A DNA stretch of 64,000 nucleotides, taken from Paulownia fortunei (taxonomy: Eukaryota; Streptophyta; Magnoliopsida; Lamiales; Paulowniaceae). The DNA lies in assembly GCA_019321725.1 (NCBI GenBank), contig CM033113.1:9052001-9116000 (forward strand), read 5' to 3'. This document shows, in pieces, positions 11,909 to 24,263 of this stretch (positions are counted from its first letter, which is position 1; every line of letters starts with the position of its first letter). A program made the translations under genes and the position numbers. The notes under the pieces were generated by a model, which saw nothing but the letters and a program-made list of their open reading frames with translations, was not told the DNA's origin and did not search any database.

Positions 11909-13020
11909 TACTTATTGTTAATGATTTTATCTAATAGTATGTGTGTTTTTTTTATTGTTTCAGCTTTATTAGCCGCATTTCAGGTGATATCTTTCAAACT
12001 TTACTTTCCTATCTATTTTTTACATTGGGGACAATGTCTCGATTAGGTTGGGGGATGGATAATTGATATCATGACTTGTATATTCAATGTGTGTTTTTTT
12101 TAGTATTTAAAAAATATAATAATAAAAAAATAATAATAATAATAATAAAATAAATATAAATCAAGCGTGTTTTTTTTTTGCTGGGTCCGTTGAAAGCATT
12201 AAAAAAAGGTGGCTGAGTAAAGGGTAATTGTAACACTCTTGAGACGCATCCCTATTTTTTGCATAATATGGCAGGTTTGTAAAGTTTTTAACAAGTGTTT
12301 GTGAATTACCAATATTTTTTTTGAGTCGTATAGGTTCTTCCAACTTCAATGATTAAAATTAAGCATGAATAATATGGTTTAATTGATGATGGGTGTTGTT
12401 TTGGACTTTGATGTTGTTATTTGGTTAATATATTTTTGCGATAATTAAACTCAAATTTTATTTTGCACAAATAGTTATGTTATTTAGTGTGAAGACAATC
12501 ATGTCAAAATATATAATTCTTATGCCCTTACTCTAATCATCACTTGAATCTTCAACATGTAGGGGTTGAGTATTAGAACTTTTACTTTTGATCTGTCGAG
12601 GCGAACAACTGATAGTGCACCACTAGAAAAATGATTAAGGCATTAGGCTTTCTAGCACTATTGCCAAATCAGCTTGTTCCCTATATGATATTTAAAGAAA
12701 ACATCCCCCTAGTAAACCACTTTGAGCCGTACAATAAATAAATATATTTTTTTTTTTGTAACCATATCTTTTTACCTAGCCTAAATACACTATTATCCAA
12801 CCTTTGTTCTAAAAATGATTGGAGTTTAAGAGACATTCAATTGAAAGCTTGGACTTACAAAAGAAATTGAGGTTGGGATAGAAGATAAGTGTGGGGGAGT
12901 TTCTCTAGTTAAAAAAAAAAAGAAAAAAAAAAGAAAAAACAATATAAAAAAAAAAAAAAGTTGCAACTAAAAATGAAATGTTGCAAGATAAATAAGAGGG
13001 GTCCAATTCAATAACAATAG
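11909..13020 (+). other. 3' untranslated tail of younger element up to the gap (copy A)
   Basis: Non-coding. Notable parts are a small hairpin acattg/caatgt at 12022-12037 followed by ggttgggggatgg, an AAT/AAAT microsatellite near 12115-12160, a PPT-like ataagtgtgggggagttt near 12885-12902, and long A-rich runs near 12911-12960. Corresponds to 47301-48418. Confidence 0.8.
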
Positions 13021-13120
13021 NNNNNNNNNNNNNNNNNNNNNNNNNNNNNNNNNNNNNNNNNNNNNNNNNNNNNNNNNNNNNNNNNNNNNNNNNNNNNNNN
13101 NNNNNNNNNNNNNNNNNNNN
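13021..13120. other. Assembly gap (100 N)
   Basis: Exactly 100 N, the usual placeholder for a gap of unknown size. The left side ends inside the 3' untranslated tail of the younger Athila-like element. The right side starts in sequence that does not match the continuation of that tail at 48419. Confidence 0.99.
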
Positions 13121-13396
13121 AATAAGCTAAAGGACAATGGTACAATTTTTATGTGATCACTTTTCCAAAATCAACTAATTGTAAGGATAAAAATGAATGA
13201 CAAAAAAATAGATTTGAAAATAATATATGAATTTAGATCATAATTAAAATTAATTTGGAGTGAATTTGGAAATGATAATTTAGGCACTCTTCTACTAAAA
13301 ATAGGGGCTCTTAGATGACATTCAACACACACAAAAACCCTTATACGGGGAAAGAAAGTCTTATTATTGTCTTTCTTTAGGATAAGTTTTTTAACT
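13121..13396. other. Unplaced sequence right of the gap, nothing recognised
   Basis: AT-rich. It does not match the expected continuation of the younger element (48419 onwards). It lies directly before the truncated LTR of the older element and could be its flank or the missing part of that LTR, rearranged. Confidence 0.4.
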
Positions 13397-14267
13397 CTAA
13401 TTTTTCTTTTATTTTTAGTCTTTTTTACTTTCATTATGTCTTTCTAAATTTTATTTAGTTGAGAAGAAAGGAGGAAAATAAATAGTTATAAAGGTGCATA
13501 ATGTTCAGGTGCATTGTATTATTGTTTTATTTTTTGATTGAAACCCTCCTTATTTTGTGGTAATTCTTGATTTATGTATCTCCAATGACACAATAAATAC
13601 TTGAGTTTATTTAGCTTATTGTACGATTCTACTATACGGACTGCTAATGTCAAACCTTGAATTATTGTAGATAAAGGAATGCATAAATACTTGATTCCAT
13701 AAATAAGTGTTGACATTCAAACCCTTTTTGTTTAGTGCCGATTCTTGATTTTTGTATCATCAATAGAACAACAAATACTTGGGTTCATTTAGCTTGATGT
13801 ACGGTTCAACCCCACTGTTAACGTGAAATCTTGATTTGTTGTAGATAAAGGGGTGTATAAATATTTGATCCCATAAACAAGTATTGATGTTAAGATATAA
13901 TTTGCAAAAAGTAAGACAATATCATGATTACCTTAATGCATGAGTTATTTGATAACATCTTCCTATTGAAATTGTTGTTATGTATGAATTCCAATTATGA
14001 CATTTAAAAGAGGTAGAAAGAATAAATAATCGTTCTTCCATTCAAAATTCAAGAGCGGATCCCTAATCCTCAATACTTTTATTATTTTATTTTATTTATT
14101 ATAGCATATTTTATTTTTTATATATTCCATACCATATAAATCATATTTTTTTAGAAATATAATTCTGAAATCTTCAAACAACTTCTCTGTGGATTGACCT
14201 CAAACTCACAAGAAATTTATTACTTAACACAACATATACTTGGGTTTGCAACCTTAAAGTTGTAGTA
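13397..14267 (+). repeat. Truncated 5' LTR of older element, with internal tandem duplication
   Basis: Matches the younger LTR from its ttttagtctttgttac region to the end. A block of about 180-190 bases (around 13545-13720, with ggtaattcttgatttatgta, nnnaaatacttg, cataaataagtgttg) is repeated at once (about 13721-13895). The younger LTR has a single unit. The end reads GTAGTA, so the final CA is mutated. Confidence 0.85.
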
Positions 14268-14273
14268 AGTTTC

Positions 14274-14291
14274 TGATGCCATTGCTGGAGA
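14274..14291 (+). other. Degenerate primer-binding site of older element
   Basis: TGATGCCATTGCTGGAGA, the same position and clearly the same site as TGGTGCTGTTGCCGGGGA in the younger element, with several changes. Confidence 0.65.
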
Positions 14292-14349
14292 AAGTAAGGT
14301 AAGTATTTAGGTTTGTAAATATTTTTCTTTGTAAATATTGTGTTATTAT

Positions 14350-15672
14350 ATGTTCATATGGTATCGTAGTCATAATTCTCGTCGTTTAGTTTGAAATAAT
14401 TCTGAAACTTTATTTGAAAATTTGTTTAAGTCACCTCCACACACTTCCACTATGGCAAAAAATAAAAGTGTCCAAGATAAAAACGAGAATCAACAGGTAT
14501 GTACCAAGCATTATTACATGCAACCTTCTTGAAATTATTCTCCTTCTTGATTTATTTTTCCTTTCAATGCAAATAACTTTCTATTCAAACCAAATATGAT
14601 CTCTTTATTTCCTAATTACCATGGATTAGACTCGAAAAGCCCTTACTTGTATCTAAAAAAATTTGATAAAGTTTGCGCCACTTTTGAAGATCAAACTTGT
14701 ACAAATGAGATCGTTAAACTCAAATTATTTTCTTTTCTTTAAAAGATAAAGCAAAAACTTTGCTTAACTCTTTAAAACCTAGGTCAGCTGGTACTTAGCA
14801 AGAAATGCAAGTTGAATTTTTGAAAAAGTCATGTCCAACTCATAAAACTAATGCTTTGAAAAAACAAATTCAAATTTTTTCTTAAATATCTAATGAACTT
14901 TTTTTAAATGTTGGGAAACATTTAAAAATTTGTTGAATTTATGCCCACATCATGATTTTGAAAAGTGACACTTAATTATTTTTTTTTATGAAAGTTTAAC
15001 TACTTTCAACAAAATATTTTGTTGAAATAATGTGTAATAGTGAGTTTCTTGATAAAGAATCTCATGAAACCCTAGAATATCTAGACCATTTAGTAGAAAA
15101 TTCTCAATCATGTCATAATGTTAATTTTTCGAAGGTTTTATTAGATCTAATCTTGCTAATAGTAATAAAGAAAAATATTACCTTAGTTAAGAAGATGATT
15201 TAAATGCTATGATTGCTAGTTTAATAAGAAAAGTTGAGGCCAGAGAACTTAAAAAAGTAAAAAAAATCAGATCTATGCAAGATGAAGAAGTTTGTATCAT
15301 TTGTGAACTTGTTGGACACTCCACCAATGAATGCTTAAATATTCCAGTACATGGAAATGTCATGAGCACATTCAAAAAATCATTTTCATTCTCCAAATTC
15401 TAAAACTTACAATCCACAATAGAGAAATCATCCAAATTTTAGTTAGCGAGATGAGAATCGTGCACAACCATTACATTTACAAAAGCCACCAAACTTTCTT
15501 TCTAATTCAGCTCCACATACAAAATCCCTTGAGGAGATTTTGCAAGAATTTATGCATGGACAAACAAACATCAATAACCAGACTTCACAAGCCATCAATG
15601 AGATCAAAAACATATTTTTAACATTGACAGCTTCTTTGCGTACTCATGAAAAAGGTAAATATCCTGATTAAT
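14350..15672 (+). pseudogene. gag: gag pseudogene of older element
   Basis: Starts at an ATG corresponding to the younger gag start (M-F-I-W-Y-R-S-H-N pattern) and follows the younger gag throughout, but in changing frames with many stops. The zinc knuckle is recognisable near 15293-15334 as C-I-I-C ... GHSTNEC. Where the younger copy has its first stop, this copy has TAT. Confidence 0.85.
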
Positions 15673-18600
15673 CTCAACATAATCCTTCCACTCAATGTCA
15701 TGTTTCTTCTTTAGGTGAAAATTCAATCAAGAAGACTAATTCATTAAAACTCTTCGCAATGGAAAAGTTGTTGATGAGACTATTCACCCTAAAGAGAAAG
15801 ATTCTAATCCACCTTCAGAAATGAAGAATAGAAATAGCCTTGACAATAAAGGTAAGTTTAATGAAGGTGAGTTCGAAAATGATGCAAAAGAAAAATACTC
15901 ACCTCAAACTCACTTTTCTCAAAGATTGCAACCGAATTAAAAGTTGAACTCAAATGCTGAAATTTTTGAAATTTTTAAATAAGTTGATATTAATACTTGT
16001 TGGATACAATCAAGTAAGTTCCACTTTATGCCAATTTTTTGAAAAATATGTGTACAATCAAAAGAAAACATCATTACAAAAGAAAATATTTTTAACTGAA
16101 AGTGTTAGTTCAATAATTCAACAATTAACTTCACCGAAGTACAAAGATCCAAGTTGTCCAACTATTCATGTACCATAGGAAACATTAACATAGAGTGTGC
16201 CTTGCTTGATCTTGGTGCTAGTGTAAATCTTCTACCTTTTTCAGTTTATCAATAGTTAGGTTTGAGGGAACTTAAAACTACTGTCGTTGTACTCCAACTA
16301 GCTGACAATTTAATTAAAGTTTCAAAGGAAATAATAGAAAATGTGTTGGTATAAATTGATAAGTTTTACTTTCCAGTGGATTTCATTATTTTGGACACAA
16401 AGCCTATTGTACATATACATACACAGATTTCTATCATTTTGGGTCATCATTTTCTTGCAACTTCAAATGCTCTGATTAATTATAGTAATTGTATTTTGAA
16501 GTTATCTTTTAAAAATATGACTTTGGAACTAAACGTGTTTAATATTTGTAAGCAACTTACAGAAGATGTCGAAGTACATGAAGTTGATTCAATTGAAGAA
16601 CTTGTTCACGAATATTTTACTTTCACTAATTCATTTGATCATCTGGAAACTTATTTTGAAAGTGAAAGTATTTATAAAAAATCACACTCTAATACTCTCT
16701 GAATTTTCATAGGTACAAGAAAAATATTTTTGGAAGCCAAGGTTTGAAGAAATTTCATCATCAACATTACAACCTGTTCCACCAAGTATTAAAGCTCTAG
16801 TGGTTGATTTGAAATCTCTGCCATTTGATTTGAAATACTCTTATTTGGATGAGAATAAGACTTTTATAGTAATAATTTCTTCCAAAGTTGATGCATTCCA
16901 AGAAGGTAAGTCGATCGAAACTCTAAAAATGTATAAGAATGCTTCAGGATGGGTTATTGTTGACATTAAAGGTACTAGTCCTTTAATTTACACACATAAT
17001 ATCTATTTAGAGAAAAATGCTAAAAGTTCAGAGAAATGCAATGAAGGCTAAATCCTAATATGAAAGACGTAGTGAGAAATGAAGTCATTAAACTCTTAGA
17101 TAATGGAATTGTTTATCCTATATCTGACAGCAAATGGGTAAGTCCTATTCAAGTTGTATTAAAAAATCTTGAGTTACTGTAGTCAAGAATGAGAATGATG
17201 AATTAATTCCAACTAGAACTATTACTGGTTGACAAATGTGCATAAAACTCAACTCAGTTATTAGAAAAGATCATTTTTCATTACCTTTCATAGATCAAAT
17301 ATTGGAAAGAGTTGTAGGACATGAATTCACTGCTTCTTAGATGAGTATTTTGGGTATAATCAAATTGTAATTGAACTTAAAGATCAAGAGAAAACTACTT
17401 TTACATGTATTTTTGGTACTTTTGCATATCAAATGATGCCTTTTCGATTATATAATGCACCAATTATATTCCAACGATGCATGCTTAGTATTTTTAGCGA
17501 CATGGTAAAATGTTTTCTTGAAGTTTTTATGGATGATTTTTCTATTTTGTGTAATTCATTTGACAATTGCTTGTTTAATTTAGAAAATATTTTGATCAGG
17601 GGTGAAGAAAAAAACCTTGTACTCAATTGAGAGTAATTCCATTTCATGGTAACAACTGGTATTGTTTTTGAACACATTATTTCATCAAAAAGTATTGAAG
17701 TAGACAAATCTAAAATCGAGTTAATTGCTAATTTGCCAATACCAATGTTTGTGAATGAGGTAAGATCATTTTTAGGATATACTGATTTTTATAAAAGATT
17801 TATCAAATATTTTAGTATAATATCTAAACCTTTGTGTAATCTTTTAACAAAAGACACTATTTTTGAATGGACTGAAAATTGTGAAAATACTTTTGTTAAG
17901 CTTAACAACATGCTTGCGTCTGCTCCAATCATACAACTTCCTGATTGGAGTTTACCTTTTGAAATAATGTGTGATTCCAGTGACTAAGCTGTCAGAGCTG
18001 TCTTAGGACAAAAAAAGATAAGAAATCATATGTCAGTTACTATGTAAGTAAAATTTTGAATAGTGTTCAATTGGATTATTCAACAACTGAAAAAAAATTA
18101 CTTGTTGTAGTTTTTGCATTGGATAAATTTAGATCTTATCTTGTTGGCTCACCGGTTGTTATTTTTAGTGATCATGTAGCTTAGAAATATATTTTGTCAA
18201 AAAAAGATGCCAAACCCAAACTAATTAGGTGGATTCTCTTACTCCATGAATTCAACGTTACGATTCAAGATAAGAAATGAGTAGAGAATATGGTGGCTGA
18301 TAATTTGTCGAAACTTATTTGTGATGACTCATTTAAAACCACACTCATTAATGACACTTTCACTGATGAACAACTATTTAATATTCCTATATTACTTTGA
18401 CTTGCTGACATTGTTAATTTTCTTGTGACAGAAAAGATGCTACCGTATTGGAATTCCAAAGATAAAAAAATATTTTTGACTAAGGTTAATTTTTTTTATT
18501 GGGATGATCCATACCTATTCAAATATTGTCCTGATCAAATCTTTTGGAGATGTGTGCCTGATAATGAGAAAGGTAATATTCTTAAATTTTGTCATTAGGA

Positions 18601-19645
18601 GCATATGATGGCCACGTTTTGGCAAAGAAAATCTCTGTAAAGATCTTTCAATGTGGATTTTATTGGCAAATTCTATTTAAAGACACTTACACTTTATGCA
18701 AAAGTTGTGAAAATTGTCAAAAGTTAGGATCAATTTCAAAGCGAAATATAATGCCTTTACACCCTATTCTAGTGATTGAAATCTTTGACTGTTGGGAAAT
18801 TGATTTCGTGGGACTATTTCCATTATCATTTGATTTTATTTATATATTGGTCGCCATAGATTATGTCTCAAAATTGATTAAGGCAATTCCCTATCGAAAC
18901 AATAATCACAAAATAGTGATAAATTATTTGAAAGAAAATATTTTGAGTCGATTTGGAATTCCTCGATCCATTATCAATGATGGGGAAAAATACTTTTGTA
19001 AATTTTTTTTTAGAAATTTAATGAGGAAATATGAAATCATACATAGTTGCAACTCCTTATCATCCTCAGACAAATGGACAAGTTAAACTTACGAATAGGA
19101 AGATAAAATAAATTTTGAAAAAAATAGTTAACTCAAATCGTAAAGATTGGTCTTTTAGACTTACCGACATACTTTGGGCATATAAAACTACTTTTAAAAT
19201 ATCATTCGATATGTCTTATTATAGGTACGTTTATGGAAAACCTTGTCATTTACCTTTTGAACTTGAACATAACGCTTATTAGGAAATCAAAATGTTTAAC
19301 TTCAACCTTGATAAAGTTTCAAAATTACACAAATTGCAAATCAATGAACTTTAAGAATTGAAAAATGATACATATGAGAATTCTAAAATTCATAAAGCAA
19401 GAATCAAAGAATTTCTTGACAATAAAATTTCATGAAAAACATTTGAGGTTTGTCAAAAGGTTTTGCTTTATAATTTTTGATTGCATTTGTTTCCTGAAAA
19501 ACTGAGATCGAGGTATAGTGGTCCTTTTGTTGTAAAAAAGGGATATCCTTATGGGGAAATTGATATTGAAAATCTTAGAAATGGTAACGTATTTAAAGTA
19601 AATAGACAAAGACTTAAATCGTTCCTAGAGAATCAATTTTCATAA
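15673..19645 (+). pseudogene. pol: pol pseudogene of older element, including RNase H
   Basis: The domains can be followed in order: protease (LLDLGASVNLLPF near 16203-16240), reverse transcriptase (VFMDDFSIL near 17524-17550), RT connection (VRSFLGYTDFYKRFI near 17761-17805), RNase H (about 17980-18300, with STTEKKLL and DAKPKLIRW-type blocks), integrase zinc region and core (near 18590-19090, with DCWEIDFVGLFP), and the C-terminal [13 protein letters not shown] block. Stops and shifts occur throughout. The segment 17693-18432 is the part absent from the younger element. Confidence 0.88.
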
Positions 19646-19886
19646 GAGAAATTTTTTTTCTTTCTAACCCTTGTTATTATTAGTATGTGTATATATATAT
19701 ATATTCTCTAGTTTTATTTGTTTTGTAGGCTTATTTCTTTTATTATTTTTCTTTTCTTTTTCTAATTAAGTGACTAATAACGGTACTCCGTGGCTATTGA
19801 AGTCAGATTTATCAGTTTCCCAAGCAATTGAAATCTTTGTACAAAGTTTCTCTCTTTTTCTCATTCTCTTTTCTTGTTCTTTTCAA

Positions 19887-20527
19887 AATAGATGACATTC
19901 TTCTAACTCTCAAGAAATGATTTTCTTTTCTTCCTAAAAATGAAAATTTCAAAATTCATAAAACTAGAGTTGAAAGATTAAGGATGCTTATGCAAAAGAG
20001 CATCCTAGGGGATATACGATAGATAATTAAAGTAAATGAAAGAATAGTAGGTGAGTTTTCACATGAGTTTTCAAACTTACTTACTAAATACATGGATGTT
20101 TTTGGTAAAAACACATATTAAAAAAAACGAAGGGCGAAAAATGCAAGATTGTTAGAAATGTGCTTGATGGACTTACAACACAAAGTGTCATTCTTTAGGA
20201 ATGGTTTCTAAAAATCGAGAAAATTAAATTTAATTCATTATGGATGGATCGAGTAAGGAGTCTTTAGATGACATTATATTGACTTTTAAGATGCATTTAT
20301 GTAGAATAGTGCAATGTGCAATTTTTGATTTATGAAATCACTTCTTAGATTAATATGAGCATTATAGTCTTGAAAATCTGATATTAAAAGACCTTGTTTG
20401 CCAGTTTATAAGAAAACTGGATGAGATTTTCGAATAATAGAGGGTGTTTAAGCCATTATTAGATATAAAACCTGAGGAAGATGTGAGCTACAGTCACAAC
20501 ATGTATATTCATGTAGAAGTAGCAAAT
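19887..20527 (+). pseudogene. Extra frame of older element, decayed
   Basis: Counterpart of 10859-11458. The start codon is ATA instead of ATG. The KRRAK basic stretch is still visible near 20130, but the Cys cluster is partly lost. The region corresponding to MDGLSKESLD is well kept near 20240. Several stops are present. Confidence 0.7.
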
Positions 20528-20677
20528 TTTCATTTTTGTGTCCTTATTTTCAACATTTTTTACAAAAAAAAAAAAGACGTACAATAAATACATCATCTGT
20601 TCAGACCTTAATAAATAGCACCGCATTTATCCATTTTTGAACAACTCACTTTCCCAAAAAAATGAAGAATACAAAAA

Positions 20678-21273
20678 ATGGAAGGGTCTTCCACTCGCAA
20701 GTTCAACTGTATTTGTATCTTTTGTGAAACTAATTCGGAAAAAAATAATTAGTTTATAGGGACAACCAATAACCTTGGTAGAACCTTAGTAGAAAGAAAA
20801 ATTCATTTAGTGTATGGGGAGGTAGTCTGGGTTTAATGGGGAGTGTTGCTACTTCTGCTCATGTAGGAGGAGTCAAATTTTTAGGAGTTATCCCAAAACC
20901 TTTAACAATATTGAATATCACATGTATGACCATTAGAGATGAGCTAAAAGTGTCACATATTCAGGACAGAATGCCTAACATGTTAAACAATACGGAGGCA
21001 TTCATCACTCTACTTGGTGGTTTTGGTACATTAGAGGAATTATTCCAAGTTGTCTCTTGGGTACAACTCAACATTCACCAGAAACCTGTAGGTATTCTAA
21101 TGGCAATGGTTTGCAATCTTTTGTAAATCATGATGTAGAAAAATATTTTATTTAACCATCTGTGAGATGAATTCTCATATGTGTCAGAACCTGACCTATC
21201 ATTGGCTCATGTGGATTGGTCCAACGAGGACAATAGTAAAAAATATAAAATGAATTTGACTCTCAACCTATGA
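20678..21273 (+). pseudogene. Captured LONELY GUY-like gene, both halves, intronless and broken
   Basis: Starts with ATG at 20678 (M-E-G-S-S-T-R-K) followed by CICIFCETNS, which fits the N-terminal CVFCGS-type motif of plant LOG proteins. An in-frame TAG follows near 20750, then ERKIHLVYG; a one-base loss in the G run near 20812 shifts the frame before the SLGLMGSVA nucleotide-binding loop. The second half is open from 20836: VKFLGVIPKPL, DELKVSHIQDRM, LGGFGTLEE (first Pro of PGG changed to Leu), NIHQKPVGIL. The C-terminus continues with shifts to a MNLTLNL tail and TGA 21271-21273. No intron-sized interruption is seen from end to end, although plant LOG genes normally have several introns. 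This points to capture of spliced RNA. Confidence 0.9.
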
Positions 21274-22820
21274 AATATATCCTTAATGGTTTCAACTATT
21301 AGTGTATATATTATATTGTTTCAACTTTATTTTTCAATAAGTAACATTTCAGGTAATATCTTCTAAACTCTGCTTCCCTATCTATTTTCGACATTGGGGA
21401 CAATGTCTAGATTAGGTTGGGGAATGAAATAGTTGATATAATGTCTTGTGTGTTCAATGTGTGTTTTTTTTTCTAATTTTTTTTAAGAAAAAAAAAATTT
21501 CAAGCGTATTTTCTTTTGGGTCTATTGAAATCATGAAAAAGGGTGGTAGAGTAAAGGATAACTGCAATACTCTTGATACACACCCCTATTTTTTTTGCAT
21601 AACATGGCAAATTTGTGAAGTTTTTAATGAAAATTTATGAATTGTCATTTTTTTTAGTTGTAGATATTCTTTCAGCTTCAATGATTAAAATTAAGCACGA
21701 ATAATGTGGTTTGATTGATGATGGGTGTTGTTCTGGACTTTGATATTGTTCTTTGGCTAATATGATTTTTGTAATAATTATACTCAAATCTTTTTGCACA
21801 AATAGTTATGTTATTCAATGTGGAGACAAATATGTCAAAAATAGATAGTTCTTATGCCCTCATTTTAATCATCACTTGGATTTTTGACATGAAGGGGTTG
21901 AGTGTTAGAATTTTTTTTTTGGTCTCTCGAGGCGAACGACTGATTGAGCACCACTTGAAAATGATTAAGACATTAGGCTTCCTAGCACTATGCCCAAATC
22001 AGCTTGTTCCCCATGTGATGTTCTAAGAGAATATCCCCCATAGTGAGCCACTTTGAGTCTTTCAATAAACAAGAATTTTTTTTGGTAACCATATCTTCTT
22101 ATCTAACCTAAATATACTATTATCTTACCCTTGTTCTAAAAATAATTTAGAATTTAAGAGATATTCCATTGATAAGGTGAGCTTACAAAAGAAATTTGGG
22201 TTGGAATATAAGATAAGTGTGGGGGAGTTTTTCTTCTAAAAAAAATAAAAAAAAAATTACAAAGTGTTAAAAATATTATGAGTTGCAACTAAAAATGGGA
22301 TGTTGCAAAATCAATAATAATATTGAAGAGGAGTTCAATTAAATAACAATAGGCCCCAATGTTGAAATTCGTGGAGTATGAGAATTTTTCATTGATAAAC
22401 TCTATATCTCCAATCCCATAAAGTTTTTAGAACTTTTGTTGCATCCAATCCTTTTACTTTGTAGCCACATCACTACCATTTAGCCCCATTACAATATTTT
22501 TTATCGACCTTTTGATTTCATGTGGTGTCTTCGGTGTAGTGGAGGTATCGAATGAAAAGCCTATGATTTTTAACTCTTCCATTAGAGATTAGGTGATGGT
22601 TTTTATGAGGTTATATGGGAATTCTTGTTTGAAGCATGTATGGTTTCGTTACTGTTGACATTAACTATTCATACACACACACACACACACTAAAAATATG
22701 CTTATTGTGAAAATGTATTGATTTTTTAATGACTAAGGGTTAGATTCAATATTTGTTTGATTTCATTTCCACATTATTTAGTTGCTTCCTAAGAATAATG
22801 GTTGGAAGTTAGTCATTATA
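21274..22820 (+). other. 3' untranslated tail of older element
   Basis: Follows the younger tail closely, including the acattggggacaatgt hairpin near 21391-21406 and agataagtgtgggggagttt near 22211-22230. At about 22820 the sequence jumps from the tail straight into the LTR, so the polypurine tract and the first part of the 3' LTR are deleted. Confidence 0.8.
22671..22690. repeat. (AC)n microsatellite
   Basis: Ten AC units in the tail of the older element. The younger element has a shorter run at the same place near 48740. Confidence 0.9.
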
Positions 22821-24263
22821 CTTTTCTTGCTTTATTCTTGTTAGTATTATAATTTTATTAATATTTTGTGTTATAAAATCAATGAACAAAAAAATATAAA
22901 AAAGAGTTAATATTAAATCGAAGAAGACAATAGGTTTCGTGAGCAAATTGAAAGATAATATTTTATTAGGTCAAAGAAGCATCACAATTAGAAGAAAATG
23001 ACTACTTTTTCGTAAGTCCATCATGTGTAGATCAAAATATATGCAAAAAATCACTTGAACCTTTCAAGTGATTTTTAGGCTCAAAATTAACATATTTTCA
23101 AACTTGTGCAGTTTTGGTATTTTGGGTATAACTCCATGCACGAAAGCCCTATGGACCTGAATCTTACTTTATTTGAAAGCCAAGAGATAGAACTACAAAT
23201 TTGCTGTTGGAAGCTCAACCCAAATTCAGTCTTGATTATAGCATAAAATTCATCCAAATTAGAGCATTGGAACAAATCTATCTATGTTGACACATCTCCT
23301 TATATCAAGCATAACTTTCTCCCTAGTGGTTGGAATTAGGTGATTCTAGTAATAATAGAAATATATTATCTAGTTTTTCTTTTATATATAATATTTTCTA
23401 CTTTCATTATGTCTTTCTAAATTTTATTTAACTGAGGAGAAAGGGTAAAACTCTTAATGGAGGAAGATGAATGGTTATAAAGGTGCATAATGTTCATATG
23501 GGTTGTATTATTATTTTAATTTTTTATTGAAACCCCCCTTATTTTGTGGTGATTCTTGATTTATATATCTCCAATGCCACAATAAATACTTGGATTTATT
23601 TAGCTTATTGTACGGTTCTACCCCACCGACTGCTAATATAAAATCTTGATTTGTTATAAACAAAGGAGTGCATCAATACTTGATCCCATAAATAAGTGTT
23701 GGGGTTAAAACCCCTCTTGTTTAGTGGCAATTCTTGATTTTTGTACTACTAATGTCACAACAAATATTTGGGTTCATTTAACTTGATGTACGATTCTATC
23801 CCACTGACTGCTAATGTGAAATATTGATTTTGTTGTAGACAAATGTGTGTATAAATATTTGATCCCATAAACAAGTATTGGTGTTAAGATATAATTTGCA
23901 AACAACAAAATAATATCATGATTATCTTAATACACAAGCTATTTAATAACATCTTCGCATTGGAACTATCATTATGTATGCATTCCAATTATGGCATTTA
24001 AAAGAGGTACAAAAAATAAGTAATCGTTCCTTCATCCAAAACTTAAGAGCAGATCCCTAATCCTCAGTACTTTTATTACTTTGGTTTTTTCAGTTATAGC
24101 ATACATTATTTTTTATATATTGTAAACCATATAAAGCCCAATTTTTTTAGAAATATAATATTGAAATCTTCAAATAACTTTCCTATGGATGAACTTCGCA
24201 CTCACGAAAAATTTATTACTTGACACAACCTGCATTTAGGTTTGCAACCTTAAAGTTGTGGCA
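22821..24263 (+). repeat. 3' LTR of older element, left end deleted
   Basis: Begins inside the LTR (tacttttcttgctttattct) and ends AAAGTTGTGGCA. It carries the same internal tandem duplication as the 5' LTR of this element (about 23540-23890). There is an extra stretch around 22875-23085 not matched in the younger LTR. Confidence 0.85.

Larger units (their letters stand above)
1..13020. repeat. Near-identical 13-kb block, copy A (repeats 35393-48418)
   Basis: Every landmark here recurs 35392 bases further on: a MITE, an X-element arm, a 5' LTR, gag-pol with the same stop codons, the extra frame and the LOG-like frame. The offset becomes 35397 after a longer AAT/AAAT microsatellite near 12140. 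I noticed one substitution (AAAAGACAAATTC near 6548 against AAAAGGCAAATTC near 41940); the other differences are in homopolymers or the microsatellite. This copy stops at the N gap in mid-element. The left edge is cut by the window, so the true start of the block is unknown. Confidence 0.97.
4321..13020 (+). mobile_element. Younger Athila-like Ty3/gypsy retrotransposon, truncated at the gap (copy A)
   Basis: Contains the 5' LTR, primer-binding site, gag, protease, RT, integrase, an extra frame, a LOG-derived frame and most of the 3' untranslated tail, then runs into the N gap. The full element with 3' LTR is seen in copy A' at 39713-50672. The lineage is inferred from the FMDDFS reverse-transcriptase motif, the DLGAS protease motif and the tRNA-Asp-like primer-binding site. 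Confidence 0.95.
13397..24263 (+). mobile_element. Older, decayed Athila-like element of the same family
   Basis: Has the same order as the younger element: LTR, primer-binding site, gag, pol, extra frame, LOG segment, tail, LTR. All parts are full of stops and frameshifts. It still contains RNase H and the N-terminal half of LOG, both missing in the younger copy, so it is a sister copy and not a decayed version of it. The 5' LTR is truncated at its left side. The 3' LTR ends at 24263 against element X. Confidence 0.92.
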
